DNA of 64,000 bases from CAWHJN01 sp963829705 (GTDB lineage Bacteria > Bacteroidota > Rhodothermia > Rhodothermales > BA12), in NCBI GenBank assembly GCA_963829705.1, contig CAWHJN010000001.1, positions 558,001 to 622,000 on the forward strand, in the 5' to 3' direction. Position 1 is the first letter of the stretch. Every line of letters begins with the position of its first letter. A program made the translations under genes and the position numbers. This document shows positions 1 through 11,694 of the stretch, piece after piece. The notes beneath the pieces were generated by a model, which saw nothing but the letters and a program-made list of their open reading frames with translations, did no database searches and was not told the origin of the DNA.

Positions 1-2
1 TC

Positions 3-263
3 GAAGCCGCCCTCACCCACGGCCTCTCGGCCTGTGATGCCGAATGCGTCGCGCTGGCGAAAGAGCTCGGCGTGCCCCTCGCTACGAGCGACCAACAGGT
101 GCTCACCACCTGTGTGGGCGTGGCCCTCTCCCCTGCTCTTCCCGCAGGACTGAAGGATGCTTCCTGGCGCACCAGGGGCTTGCAGGATGTAACGGGCCTC
201 CGTGGCGGGCACTTCTCCCGCTCCACACGACACCACGCCCTATTGGACTCCGCTGCAGGGTAG
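3..263 (+). CDS. PIN-domain (VapC-type) protein, C-terminal part
   Basis: The open frame enters from the left edge and ends at a TAG at 261-263. The visible sequence LSACDAECVALAKELGVPLA followed by TSDQQVL is the end of a PIN domain, a small ribonuclease fold usually acting as the toxin of a VapBC pair. The acidic residues in CDAE and TSD fit the late part of the active site. The two cysteines sit where relatives usually have tyrosine (YDAEYVALA). About 45 residues follow the normal end of the domain and resemble nothing, so the true stop may have been lost by a late frameshift. The antitoxin and N-terminus lie outside the window. Confidence 0.7.
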   Translation, partial: EAALTHGLSACDAECVALAKELGVPLATSDQQVLTTCVGVALSPALPAGLKDASWRTRGLQDVTGLRGGHFSRSTRHHALLDSAAG

Positions 264-265
264 CG

Positions 266-1823
<1,558 letters not shown>

Positions 1824-1827
<4 letters not shown>

Positions 1828-4800
1828 GGGACGCGCACCAGCAATTGCTGCGACCGCTGCGCCGCGGTTTCGAGCACGACCAGATAGACGCCTGCACCCA
1901 CACGCGCGCCATCGGCGCCCTGGCCGTCCCACGCCACCTCGTGAGCGCCACCGGCCAGGTGTGCATCGTGCAGCACCTGCACGCGGCGCCCCAGCAGATC
2001 GTAGACCACGAGGCGAACCTTTCCGGCGGCGGCCAGGCTAAACGGAATGCGTACGTGCCCCGCCGACGGATTGGGCTGCGGCACGCCGAGCCCGGTGACA
2101 TCGGGAAGCCGGCGCTCCTCGACCGGCGTGTAGGTGTCGTAGAGGGATCTGACTTCTGCGGGATCGAGGGCGCGGTTGTAGAGGCGCACCTCGTCCATCA
2201 CGCCCTGCAAGTTGTACGTGGGCTCGCCCGGCAGCATCTGCCCGAGGAGCAGGTCGTGATGCGTCGTCCCGAGCGGGCCGGCGTGCGCCTTTGTGGCGAC
2301 AAGCGCGCCATTCACGAACAGCCGCATTGCCGTGCCATCGTACGTGGCCGCGACGAAGGAGAACACCCCCGGCTGCACCGGCTGTGGCGCGTCGAGATCG
2401 GTGATGCCGGCAGACGTGTTGATGGTCCAGCGAAGCCGCTCGTCGGGCGTGATGGAGAGCTTCCACCGGTTCTGCCAGCTGCCGTGTGAGACGAGAAACT
2501 GCTCGCGGTCGAGCGCCGCGTCGGGCTTCACCCAGAGGGCTACCGTGACCTGTCCGGTGAAGGCGAGGACGCCATCTGTGGCGATGGCAACGTGATCATC
2601 CACGCCGTCGAACCAGAGTGCGCCACCCGAAAGGCCGCGCCGATCAGGAGCCGGGACGGGCCCGAAGGCCTGCCCGTCGTGCCCGAACGGACTCGCATCC
2701 CTCGCATCGCCATCGAGCGGGTAGTGGCCCACCAGGTGCCCGACGGTCACGAACCCATCAGCGGATCCGCTCGCCAGTGCCGGATCGGTCGCCGTGCACC
2801 GGATGGCAAAATACCCGGACGAATCCGGCGCCGTCCAGGTAGCTTCGGGCCCGTTCTCCACCAGCGTGCCCGCCGTGGCAGACCAGGCATAGGTAAGGGG
2901 ATCTCCCTCCGGATCCGTCGCGGTACAGGCGAGGGCCGTGGCCTCGCCCGGCCCTACGATATCCGGCGTGCCTACAACCGCCGTGACCTGCGGGGGGAAG
3001 TTGCTCAGCACCGTCATCCGGAGGGTGTCGCGCGCCGCCTGTCCCTGCCCGCCCGTGACGTTACAGACCACGTCGTAGGTGCCCGCTTCGGCCGCAGACC
3101 ACGTTACGACGCGCGAAGCACCCAGCGAACCGCTCGTGCCGAAGGTGCCGCCCGTGGCCTCGAACGTGTAGGTGAGACCTTCGCCCCCCTCGCCGGTGCA
3201 GTACAGGCGCACCGCCTGCGTCTTGCCCACGACCGGGTGCTCGGCGACGAAGGCTTTCACCCGCGCGCGCGGTTCTGCCTGAGCAACCGCAAAATCCACG
3301 ACCACCCCGTTTACCCGCAGTTGCCCGTTCACGACCGCCGCCGCCCCTCCTGCCGGCACCAGCACGACCACGCGCGCGGCGTCAGGCAGCAGGTCGAGGG
3401 CAGTCGTTCCGCTGACGCCGCGCATCAGGAAGACGTCGTTGGCGGCGTCGTAGAGGTCGAAGGTTCCATCGGGCAGCGCCAGTGCTACCTGCACGGCGTT
3501 CTGGTGCGGGTTGTAGTAGAGATAGGTAGGGAAGCCGTCGGGCGCAAAGAAGTCGGTGACCCGCAGGTCGAGACGCAGCACGCCGGAGACGTCCGTCGTG
3601 TCCACGAGCGCGGCCAGGTAGCCGACGCTCGCTGAGCTGTAGAGCGACAGGTTGGTGGCGGCCCAGCCGCCGCGCACGGCATCGCCCGTGGCAAAGGGCG
3701 CGGCACTGCCCGACCGCTCGCGCAGCGCCTCGTAGGCGACGTACCCGTGCGGATCGTACTGCTGCGCCCACGCCTCGCCGTCCTGGTTGGCGTCGGGCAG
3801 GAACGGATGGTAGAACAGGCGCGACGCGCTGGCGAGGTTGACCATCCACCGGCCGATGGCACGGGCAAAGCGGGTGTCGTAACGGACGAGCGGAACGAGC
3901 GCGGCGGCCTGCTGGAAGCCGTTGAGCACGAAGGCATAATCCTCGCCCGCGATCTCCCCGATGAGGCCACTGGCGTCGTAGCCACCCCACGTGCCCACCA
4001 CGCTGCCCCAGCCGCGCAGCTGCCCCTGCTCGAACGTCCAGTTCACCAGCTTCTCCACGTCGTAGTGCGTGCCCAGCTCGGCGTTCATGCGGGCGGCGGC
4101 GAGCGCGCCGTAGGGCAACTGAAGCTCGTACGACGGGTTCGAGGTGCGGCTGTTCAAGAACTCCATCGCCCACTCGGCCCCGATGCGGTAGCGCGCCTCG
4201 CCCGTCTGCCGGTAGGCCATGTACTCGATCCACGCGAGCGCGCCGGCGGCTTCGGGCTCGACCACGCCCGTGCGCAGCGGTTGCATCGTCGAGAGGGAGA
4301 AGGCGCGGTAGTTCATCTGCGGTGCGCGCCACGGCGCCGCGCTGCCGCCCATCGCCACGAGCGCTTCCAGCCAGCGATCCGCCACGAGCCCGAACTGCCG
4401 GTCGAAGTCGCCCACGCTGCCGTACAGGTCGTACAGCTGGTAGAAAAAGACGTTGGGCATCGTGTCGTACCACCAGTCCGCGCCGCTCGTGGCGTTCGGG
4501 CCATTGAGGTAGACGTTCTCCGCCGGTCGGTTGTTGAAGTACTGCTGGGCGCGCAGCACCCAGTCCTGCCCGAACTGATTGCGCTTGTCGAGGCCGACGA
4601 GCGATGCGCCGACGAGCGCAGGCAGCGCCGTGATGGCCTCGCCACTCTGCGGCGACCGCGTCCCGACGTACGTGTGCAGTCCGAAGCCGCCGTGTGCCGG
4701 GTAGTTCGGGCCGTTTTCGTAGAGGCGCACGAGCGGCAGGTGCGTCCCTTGCCGACTCGCGTCGAAGGCGAGCGAATCGAAGCCCTGGGCCACCGCTTTC

Positions 4801-4925
4801 CAGTCGCGCATCGCGTACGACTGCGGCAGCGCGGGCATCTGCTCGACGCGCGGAATCACGATCTGCTGGGCGTGCGCGAGCGGCACGAGGGTCAGCAGCA
4901 CGACAAGGGCAGCCGCGCACTTCAT
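1824..4925 (-). CDS. Secreted toroid/PKD/LamG protein with T9SS sorting domain
   Basis: 1,033 residues from ATG 4925, which overlaps the preceding stop (ATGA). A signal peptide (MKCAAALVVLLTLVPLAHAQ) is followed by about 430 residues rich in Trp/Tyr and helical repeats, resembling alpha/alpha-toroid sugar-active domains. Next come two PKD/Ig-like modules (residues about 590-760, with YTFEATGGTFG and YAWSATAGTL) and a LamG/concanavalin-like module (about 770-935, with GDARDASPFGHDGQ and DEVRLYNRALD). The end is a FlgD-like T9SS domain with QPNPSAGHVRIPF and VYDLLGRRV. Role inferred: an exported or surface-held glycan-binding or cleaving protein of the locus. The catalytic family was not recognised. 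Confidence 0.75.
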
Positions 4926-7087
4926 GCGCCTACCGCTTCGCCGGCGGCTTCGAGGGCGGCCACGAGCGCCGCCGGATCGAGGCGGGCAGCGAAGATGCGA
5001 CTGTCGGCACCGGCATAGGGCACGATGAGCCGCTCCTGCCAGCCGTAGTTGGCGCACGAAAACACGACGTTGTCCACGCCGAGTTGCGGATCACCCTTCT
5101 GCTCGTAATCGCCCGTGGGGACGAGCAGCGGCTCGATGCGGCTGCGCACGGGATCGGCGTGGTTGAAGTCGAGCAGCATCGCCGACAGGTTGTACATGCG
5201 CCGCCGCTCGTAGGTGAGGTGGCCCTGATGGTAGAGCGCGAGAAAGCGCCCACCACCGAGCGCGAGCGGCGGCCCCGCCGCGCCGATCCACGAGAGGGCG
5301 AAGTCGTCGTAGCGGTACGAGGCGGCGAGCAGCCCGCGCGAGTGGAACGGGCCCTCGGGGGAAAGGCCTTCCGCGAGGTGCATCGCCATGGGATGCGGGC
5401 CGTCCATCGGCCGGTGGAGAAACAGCCACTTCCCTTCTACCGGCTCGGGCAGCAGCGCCCCGTTCTTGTTGGGCTGCGTGTTGAGGTCGCCCGCCATCGG
5501 CCCGTGGAACGTCCAGTCGCGAAAATCCTGCGTGGTAGCGAGGCAGAGGTGCACGCGCGCGCCCGGGCCCTGCCCATCGGCGGCTCCGCTCGTGTAGCCG
5601 GTGTAGGAGAGGTAGAAGGTATCGCCCACCTGCGACAGGCGTGGATCCTCGACGCCGAGGTCGTGGAACGCGGCCTCGGGCACGACGACCGGCTCGGGGT
5701 GGCGGTAGACGAGGTCGAAGTCGGGCGTGAGGAGCGCGAAGCCGAGGCTGGAGGCGTAATGCTCGTGCCCGGCGCGGTCTCGGCGGTGGAAGGCGCTGCC
5801 CTGGGCCCGGTAGAGCAGCACGCACGCGGCTCCGATGCTGCGCAGCCGCGCGGCGTCCGCCGAGGGCACCGGCCACGCCCCGAGCACGCGTTCCAGCGCC
5901 TCGCCCTCGACGAGCGCGGCGGCCGGGTTGAGCACCACACGCGATTCCCAGTCGTGCTCGGCGATGGGCTCCAGCACCGGCACGCCGCCGTGCAGCCGCT
6001 CGACCGCGACGGGCGCCTCGTCTGTCCAGTCGCGCGGCACGTCGCGGTCGCCTCGGAAGCTCATGAAGATGCGCGGCATCCGCCAGGCGCGGGCACCTTC
6101 GTCGAGCACGTGCTGCACCACGTCCGCCAGCGGCGCGTGGGCGTGGCCGATGACCTTGTCGGCTGCGCCATAGTAGACGTGCAGCGTGCCATCCATCACG
6201 ACGGTGCCCTGCGGGAAAACGACGTTGGGCACATCGCCCTCGCGCTCCCACGTGGTTTCGGGCTCCATCACCGGATTGAGGGTGCGGGCGATGACGTTCG
6301 TAGGATCGTCGAGGTCGAGCAGCGCCAGCCCGGCGCGGTACACGTGATCGCAATCGGCGCCGTGGTAGATCAGCAGCCAGCCTTCCGGCGTCTCGATGGG
6401 CGTCGGGCCCGCGCCGATTTTCTTGCCCTCCCAGCGTACTTCCGGGCGCATCACCACGTGCGCGTCGAGGTTTTTGAGGTGCTTTTCCCAGTAGTCCGCC
6501 CCGGGGTTGCAGAGTTCGTCTACGTCCGCGAAGTAGGCGATCTGGATGTCCGGCACGACGCGGTGCAGCATCGCCACGCGTCCGCCGATTTTTCTGGGGA
6601 AAAGGACGGCGTCCTTGTCGCGCACGCGCGGCCCGATCATGCCGTGGCGCTCGACGGTCCTGAAGTCGCGCGTCGAGGCCAGCCCGATGCCCACCCCCTC
6701 CTCGTCCCCGAAGGCCGGATGCCGCAGCGCCGTGTAGGTGATGTAGTAGGTGCCGTCGAGGCACGAGATGCGTGGATCTTCGACGCCATAGCGGTCGGCG
6801 GGTGTGTCGGGCCGCATGAAGGGCTCCGGCTGCACGTCGAAGTGGAGGCCATCGCGGCTCGTGGCGTAGCCGACGGCTGACACGTACTCATCGAAGCCAA
6901 AATCGCCCTCGAACGGACTCGCATCGGGTGTTTCGACGCGCTGGTAGCCGCTGGGGATGGCGCGGAAGAGCAGGTGCACCCGTTCCCCGTCGAACCACGC
7001 GCCCGGGTTGAAGACGGCGCCGCTGGCCCACGGCAGCGCAGCGCTGGGCTGGAGAATCGGATGGGGAGAGCGCTGAAAGAGCGGCAT
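4922..7087 (-). CDS. Tandem GH130 glycoside phosphorylase/hydrolase
   Basis: 721 residues with no signal peptide, so probably cytoplasmic. GH130 enzymes cleave beta-mannosides, often by phosphorolysis. Two full GH130-like five-bladed propellers are fused: domain one (about 15-335) has RYGVEDPRISC (Asp104, expected catalytic acid) and PTPIETPEGWLLIYHG; domain two (about 370-715) has LGVEDPRLSQ (Asp481) and GTFYLSYTGYT-like strands. Single-domain GH130 proteins are about 330-400 residues, so this is a duplication or fusion. It sits between a toroid lipoprotein and a T9SS toroid protein in the locus. Phosphorylase versus hydrolase cannot be decided by eye. Confidence 0.85.
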   Translation of the reverse strand: MPLFQRSPHPILQPSAALPWASGAVFNPGAWFDGERVHLLFRAIPSGYQRVETPDASPFEGDFGFDEYVSAVGYATSRDGLHFDVQPEPFMRPDTPADRYGVEDPRISCLDGTYYITYTALRHPAFGDEEGVGIGLASTRDFRTVERHGMIGPRVRDKDAVLFPRKIGGRVAMLHRVVPDIQIAYFADVDELCNPGADYWEKHLKNLDAHVVMRPEVRWEGKKIGAGPTPIETPEGWLLIYHGADCDHVYRAGLALLDLDDPTNVIARTLNPVMEPETTWEREGDVPNVVFPQGTVVMDGTLHVYYGAADKVIGHAHAPLADVVQHVLDEGARAWRMPRIFMSFRGDRDVPRDWTDEAPVAVERLHGGVPVLEPIAEHDWESRVVLNPAAALVEGEALERVLGAWPVPSADAARLRSIGAACVLLYRAQGSAFHRRDRAGHEHYASSLGFALLTPDFDLVYRHPEPVVVPEAAFHDLGVEDPRLSQVGDTFYLSYTGYTSGAADGQGPGARVHLCLATTQDFRDWTFHGPMAGDLNTQPNKNGALLPEPVEGKWLFLHRPMDGPHPMAMHLAEGLSPEGPFHSRGLLAASYRYDDFALSWIGAAGPPLALGGGRFLALYHQGHLTYERRRMYNLSAMLLDFNHADPVRSRIEPLLVPTGDYEQKGDPQLGVDNVVFSCANYGWQERLIVPYAGADSRIFAARLDPAALVAALEAAGEAVGA

Positions 7088-7168
7088 CGCGGAAGTCGGA
7101 TTGCGGTAGTGGAAACGCGGAAGTGGGAAGTCGAAAAACAGACGTCTCTCCCGCGAAAAAACGAAGGG

Positions 7169-8611
7169 TCAGTCCTGTAGAAAACGGAGGAGTGCGTCGC
7201 CCGTGAGCACGTCGGTGGTGCTGCGCGTGTGGTTGCGAACGAGCGCGGCCTGGCGGGCGCCGGGTGCAGTAAACCGGCGAACGCGGAGGCTGTCGCCGTT
7301 CAGGACGCGCGTGGCGGACGCATCGGCACGAGCGTGCGTCCACGCGGCGACGGGGTCGTGGCGCCCCGTTTCGAGCATCGTCATGAGCGCTTCGATGGTA
7401 CTCTCGGCGCCGCTGTTGCGGTTGACGGTGGTGGCGTCGTTGATGCCGTCGTAGCCACGCCCGGTGGCGGGGTCGTACATCACCGCGCCCGCGACGTTGT
7501 TGCCCGTCAGCCAGGACGCCGCCAGTCCCGCCATCGCCGCGTAGCGCTCGTCGCCTGTCTGCTCGTAGAGGCGGACGAGGCCGACGGCGACGGGCCGCAC
7601 GCCGTACGCGATCTGCTCGAACTGCCGCGCCTCACGGGTCGCATAGTCGAGCGAGTGCAGCCACCCATCGGTGAGGAGCAGGCTGTAGAACTGATCCGCC
7701 TCCCGGCGCGCACCCTCCGTGCGCCCCGCCGTGGCGAGGGCCATCGTCTGGCTGTTGCCCCACGCGTGCCAGCCGCCGGGATACGACGCAAAGCCGCCGT
7801 ACGGAAACGTGTTCATGTCACCGAAGCGCATCTTTTCGATGCCCTCGGCAAACCGGTCGATGCGCTGCTGGAGCGCGGCATCCGGATACGCCTTTTGCAG
7901 CGCGACGAGGCCGAGGAGCAGTTCACTCGTCGCGTCTCCTGCGCTCTCGTAGAGGAGCCACGCGGGGAAGGTGAAGCCGTTGGCCTCGACGGTTTCGCCG
8001 TAGCGCGCGAGGTGCCCGTCGAGGTGCGGGTACGTGCGGCGGATCGCCTCGGCGTACTGGCGCGACAGCGCAGGATCGCTCTCGTTCAGCACGCGCGCGC
8101 CCTCGCCCAGCGCCCAGACGGCACGCGCCGCCCACCAGCCGAATTCGTCGGCCACGCTGTTCTCGTGCTCCGTGTTGATGCGCAGCGTGTTGTCCCACAC
8201 GAAGTTGTAGAACAGCCCGCTCTCGGTTTGCATGTACTGCACGAAGGCGAGCAGTTTTTTCGCATTCCGGCGCGCACTTTCGTCACCCGTGTATGCGTAG
8301 AGACGCAGGTAGAAGACGGCGGCGCGGGCTGCGTCGTCCACGCAGGCCGCCCCCTCGTCGTCGTCGGCGACCCATGCGTACGAGGGCGCGTCGGCGTAGA
8401 TGTGGACGATACGCAGCGTGTCGCCGCCGCGCACGATGTCTTCGCTGAGGTGTTCGAGGTGCGCGGTGTTGACGAGCGTCGGCGGCGTGGCCGCCGCACG
8501 CGCGGTTGCGGGTGGCCGCGGCGAGCAACCCGCGAGCGTAACCAGCCCGATTATCGCGGGAAGCAGGCGAGCGGCCATCTGTCGTACGTGGGAGGCAAAA
8601 GGGTTCATCAA
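7169..8611 (-). CDS. Lipoprotein with alpha/alpha-toroid fold, sugar locus
   Basis: 480 residues. A hydrophobic N-terminus ends in the lipobox LAGC, so it should be a lipoprotein. The body is rich in helices with paired aromatic and acidic residues (DDEGAACVDDAARAAVFYLR, ENSVADEFGWWAARAVWALG, GGFASYPGGWHAWGNSQTMA), a pattern of (alpha/alpha)6-barrel glycosidases and lyases. I do not recognise the exact family. DDEGAACVDD and NRNSGAEST look like conserved active-site-like stretches. It starts 10 nt after the ABC permease gene and precedes the GH130 gene, so it probably trims or binds oligosaccharides in the periplasm. Start 8611 or 8608 (tandem ATG). Confidence 0.7.
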   Translation of the reverse strand: MMNPFASHVRQMAARLLPAIIGLVTLAGCSPRPPATARAAATPPTLVNTAHLEHLSEDIVRGGDTLRIVHIYADAPSYAWVADDDEGAACVDDAARAAVFYLRLYAYTGDESARRNAKKLLAFVQYMQTESGLFYNFVWDNTLRINTEHENSVADEFGWWAARAVWALGEGARVLNESDPALSRQYAEAIRRTYPHLDGHLARYGETVEANGFTFPAWLLYESAGDATSELLLGLVALQKAYPDAALQQRIDRFAEGIEKMRFGDMNTFPYGGFASYPGGWHAWGNSQTMALATAGRTEGARREADQFYSLLLTDGWLHSLDYATREARQFEQIAYGVRPVAVGLVRLYEQTGDERYAAMAGLAASWLTGNNVAGAVMYDPATGRGYDGINDATTVNRNSGAESTIEALMTMLETGRHDPVAAWTHARADASATRVLNGDSLRVRRFTAPGARQAALVRNHTRSTTDVLTGDALLRFLQD

Positions 8612-8621
8612 ATCAAAAAAG

Positions 8622-9431
8622 TCAGCTTTTGAGGCCGCTGGAGGCGAGGCTCGCGATAAAGTGGCGCTGGAAGACCAGGTAGGCGACCACGATGGGCAGC
8701 GCGAGCAGCAGTGCCGCCGCCAGTTGCGGCCCCAGCCGCGACTCGGCCCCGCCGCCGACGGCGAAGAGCGTCACCATCTGCGGCATCGTCATGGCCGCTT
8801 CCTGCCGCACGACGACGAGGGGCCAGAGCACCTCGTTCCAGCTTCCGATGAACACGATGATGCCCGCCGTGACGAGCGCGGGCATCGAGAGCGGCCAGAC
8901 GAGCCGAAACAGGATGCGCAGTTCGCCGCAGCCGTCGAGCCGCGCCGCGTCGATGAGGTCCTGCGGGATCGTCAGAAAGCTCTGGCGCAGGATGAGCACG
9001 GCGGTGGCGTTCATCATGAACGGCACGACGAGGCCCACGAGCGAATCCGTCCACCCGAAGCGCACGACGAGCGTGTAGAGCGGGATGAGCAGCACCAGAA
9101 ACGGCACCATCATCGTGAAGAGGATGAGGTAGAACGCTGCCTCGCGCCCCTTCCAGCGCAGCCGCGCCAGCGCGTACGCCGCCATCGACCCGAACACGAG
9201 CGCCGACGCCACGATGCAGCCCGTCACGAGCACGCTGTTGAGGAACGAGCGCCCCAGCGGGATGCTCTCGAAGACGAGCCGATAGCTCTCCATCGTCCAC
9301 CGGGAGGGCAGCGGGTCGAGCGCCGGGATCTCGAACTCGGGCTTGAACGTCGCCAGCGCCATCCACACGAACGGGTAGGCGAAGACGACGGCGCCGAGCA
9401 CGAGGGCGAGGTATTTGAGTGCTTTCGCCAT
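8622..9431 (-). CDS. Carbohydrate ABC transporter permease, MalG/UgpE type
   Basis: 269 residues with six predicted membrane helices (first YLALVLGAVVFAYPFVWMA). The EAA-loop that docks the ATPase is DAARLDGCGELRILFRLVWP. Family: CUT1 sugar ABC importers, inner permease. The ATG at 9431-9429 overlaps the stop of the MalF-like gene (TGATG), so both subunits are translated together. The ATP-binding subunit is not in this window; CUT1 systems often share one MsmK/MalK-type ATPase encoded elsewhere. Confidence 0.93.
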   Translation of the reverse strand: MAKALKYLALVLGAVVFAYPFVWMALATFKPEFEIPALDPLPSRWTMESYRLVFESIPLGRSFLNSVLVTGCIVASALVFGSMAAYALARLRWKGREAAFYLILFTMMVPFLVLLIPLYTLVVRFGWTDSLVGLVVPFMMNATAVLILRQSFLTIPQDLIDAARLDGCGELRILFRLVWPLSMPALVTAGIIVFIGSWNEVLWPLVVVRQEAAMTMPQMVTLFAVGGGAESRLGPQLAAALLLALPIVVAYLVFQRHFIASLASSGLKS

Positions 9432-10396
9432 CAGACCTCCGCCTCCACGAAACGCCGCTGCAGCACCACCACGACGAGGATCACCAGCGCGAAAAAGAGC
9501 CCCAGCGCCGCCGCATAGCCCATGTGGTTGAAGTAGAACGCCTGGTTGTAGATGTAGAGCAGACCCGAGAGCGTACTGTTGAGCGGCCCGCCGCCGGTGA
9601 GCACGTACGGTTCGATAAAGAGCGAGAACCCGCCGATGGTCGAGAGCACGACGACGGTGACGAGCATCGGGTTGAGCATGGGCAGCGTGACGTGCCACCA
9701 GCGCTGCCAGCGTGTCGCGCCTTCGACCTTCGCGGCCTCGTAGAGCGACTCGGGGATGTTCTGGAGCCCGGCGAGAAACAGGATCACGTAGAGGCCGACG
9801 TTTTTCCACGTCGCCATCAGGGCGATACTCGGCATGGCCCACGCGGGCGAGACGAGCCACGGCACGCGCTCGCCGCCGAGTGCCACGAGCACGCCGTTGA
9901 CGTAGCCGCTGTCGAACGCGAAGAGCTGCTGAAACAGCAGCGTCACCACCACGCCCGACACCACGACGGGCAGGAAGTACACCGTTCGGAAAAAGCCGCG
10001 CCCGGCGAGTTTGTCGTTGAGCAGTTCGGCAAAAAACAACGCCACGACGATCTGGAGCGGGATGTGGAGCACGAGAAACAGCCCCGTGTTGAGCATCGCG
10101 CGCAGGAAGAGGTCGTCGCGAAAGAGCCGCTCGAAGTTGGCAAGCCCGGCCCACTCCATCGGCGTGACGATGTCCCAGTGGTGGAACACGAGCACGAGCG
10201 CGAACAGCAGCGGGTAGCCGAAAAAGACGCACAGGTGGACGAGGTACGGCGCCGCGAGCGCGTACCCCCGCCACTCGTTTTTTTGATTTGAGGAACGAGT
10301 CTTCGTCGCGCCCCCCGACTTTGGTAGGGGCGGCTGCGTCGCCATCTCCTCGACGGAACGCGGCGCGAGTTTCGTCTCTTCGGCCAGCGTCGTCAT
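9431..10396 (-). CDS. Carbohydrate ABC transporter permease, MalF/UgpA type
   Basis: About 321 residues from ATG 10396, which overlaps the stop of the binding-protein gene (ATGA). Six membrane helices begin after a 40-residue cytoplasmic tail (YALAAPYLVHLCVFFGYPLL). The EAA-loop is EAAKVEGATRWQRWWHVTLP. It forms the heterodimeric channel with the MalG-like subunit. Start 10396 was preferred over an upstream ATG (10408) because of the coupling overlap with the repaired end of the binding-protein gene. Confidence 0.93.
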   Translation of the reverse strand: MTTLAEETKLAPRSVEEMATQPPLPKSGGATKTRSSNQKNEWRGYALAAPYLVHLCVFFGYPLLFALVLVFHHWDIVTPMEWAGLANFERLFRDDLFLRAMLNTGLFLVLHIPLQIVVALFFAELLNDKLAGRGFFRTVYFLPVVVSGVVVTLLFQQLFAFDSGYVNGVLVALGGERVPWLVSPAWAMPSIALMATWKNVGLYVILFLAGLQNIPESLYEAAKVEGATRWQRWWHVTLPMLNPMLVTVVVLSTIGGFSLFIEPYVLTGGGPLNSTLSGLLYIYNQAFYFNHMGYAAALGLFFALVILVVVVLQRRFVEAEV

Positions 10397-11686
10397 CGGC
10401 TTCCCCACTCGTGGATGAGGCGGATGCGCGCCTCGGCCCGCTCCGTCGCCTCGCGGGGCGTGGACGCCCCGTAGAGCACGCGCTCGAAACTCTGCGCGAG
10501 CGCGTCGAGGGCCTCCTGAAGGTTGGGCACACTGTCCACGCCGCGCGTGAACGGGGCCTGCTCGGCAAAGCGCCGCACCGCCGGGTTAGCGGCGAAAAAG
10601 TCGGCCAGTTCGGGATCTTCGAGCAGGCCTTCGCCGCAGCGGAATCTGGTTCGTCTGCTCGACGAGCATCCGGTCGGCCTCCGGGGAGACGAGGTACTGC
10701 GCGAACGCCCACGCCTCGCGCGGATGGCGCGTGGTGGAGAAAATGGCGATGTTCTTGTAGTCGCCGTAGGTCACGACCGGGCCGGAGTGATCGTCCGGGA
10801 CTGGCACCGGGGCGTAATCATAATCCAGGCCGGGCGGCGCGTTCTCGTCGAGCCACGCCGCCGTCCACGGCCCGGTGAACTCGGTGGCGATGCGGCCGGC
10901 GGCGAAGGCGTTGCCCTGAAGCGTCGAGCGGGGGAAGTAGTTGTGCGCGTAGAGCTGCTGGAAAAAGCCGAACACGTCGTCTGCAGCGGCCTTCTCGATT
11001 GCCACCTCGCCGCTGTCGAACAGCGTCTCGCCACCTGACGCGGCGATGTAGAGCGGGTAAAAATCGAAGTAGCGCTGCCACCAGATGGGCCGGATGTCGC
11101 GCGCGCCCATCCACCGGTCGATCTGCCCGTCCCCGTCGGTGTCGGCAGTGACGCGGGCGGCAGCCTGGAGGAATTCCCCGTAGGTGCGCGGCGGCCTCAT
11201 CACGCCCGCCGCGCGCAGCATGCCCCGGTTGTAGAGCATCATGATGGGGTTGGTCTTCCACGGGATCTGGTAGAAGTGGCCGTCGTCGCTGCGGAAGCGG
11301 TCGTGGAGTTCGGCGGGCACACGCGCGTTCAGAAAAGCCTCGAAGCCGGGCAACGTGTCGAGCGCGACGACGCCGCCGGCGCGGATAAAGTCGCTCAGGA
11401 TGCCCGGCCAGATGTTGGAGCACACGTCGGGCGTCGTGCCGGCGACGATGGCAGCCAGGAGCACCTCTTCGCTCGACTGCCCCGCCGGCAGCGGCTGGAG
11501 CGTCACCTGCACGCCGGGATTTTCGGCGTTCCATCGCTCGGTGAGCACCCGGGCCAGTTCACGCTCCTGCGGGTTCTGGCTCGACCAGTACACGAGCCGC
11601 ACGATGCCATCGTCCGCCGCGCGTTGGGTTGCGGTGTCGCGGCCGCACCCGGCCAGCAGCAAGACGATCAGTAGCATCGAGCGCAT
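10393..11686 (-). pseudogene. ABC sugar-binding lipoprotein (CUT1), one frameshift
   Basis: Solute-binding protein of the importer encoded just downstream. The first 352 or so residues have a lipobox (LLLAGC), the ENPGVQVTLQPL start of the fold, FTGPWTAAW and a late FAQYLVSPEA segment. The frame then breaks near 10632-10638. The other frame continues with GLLEDPELADFFAANPAVRR and ends at 10393, overlapping the permease start. Removing one base (reading ...IPLREGLLEDP) restores about 430 residues, the usual family length. Without repair the last helices of the C-lobe are lost. An assembly indel is as likely as a true mutation. Confidence 0.88.
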
Positions 11687-11694
11687 CGCGATCC

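Noticed and set aside
4694..6880. 728-codon plus-strand frame opposite the GH130 gene
   Set aside because: Opposite strand of a clear GH130 gene, low-complexity composition.
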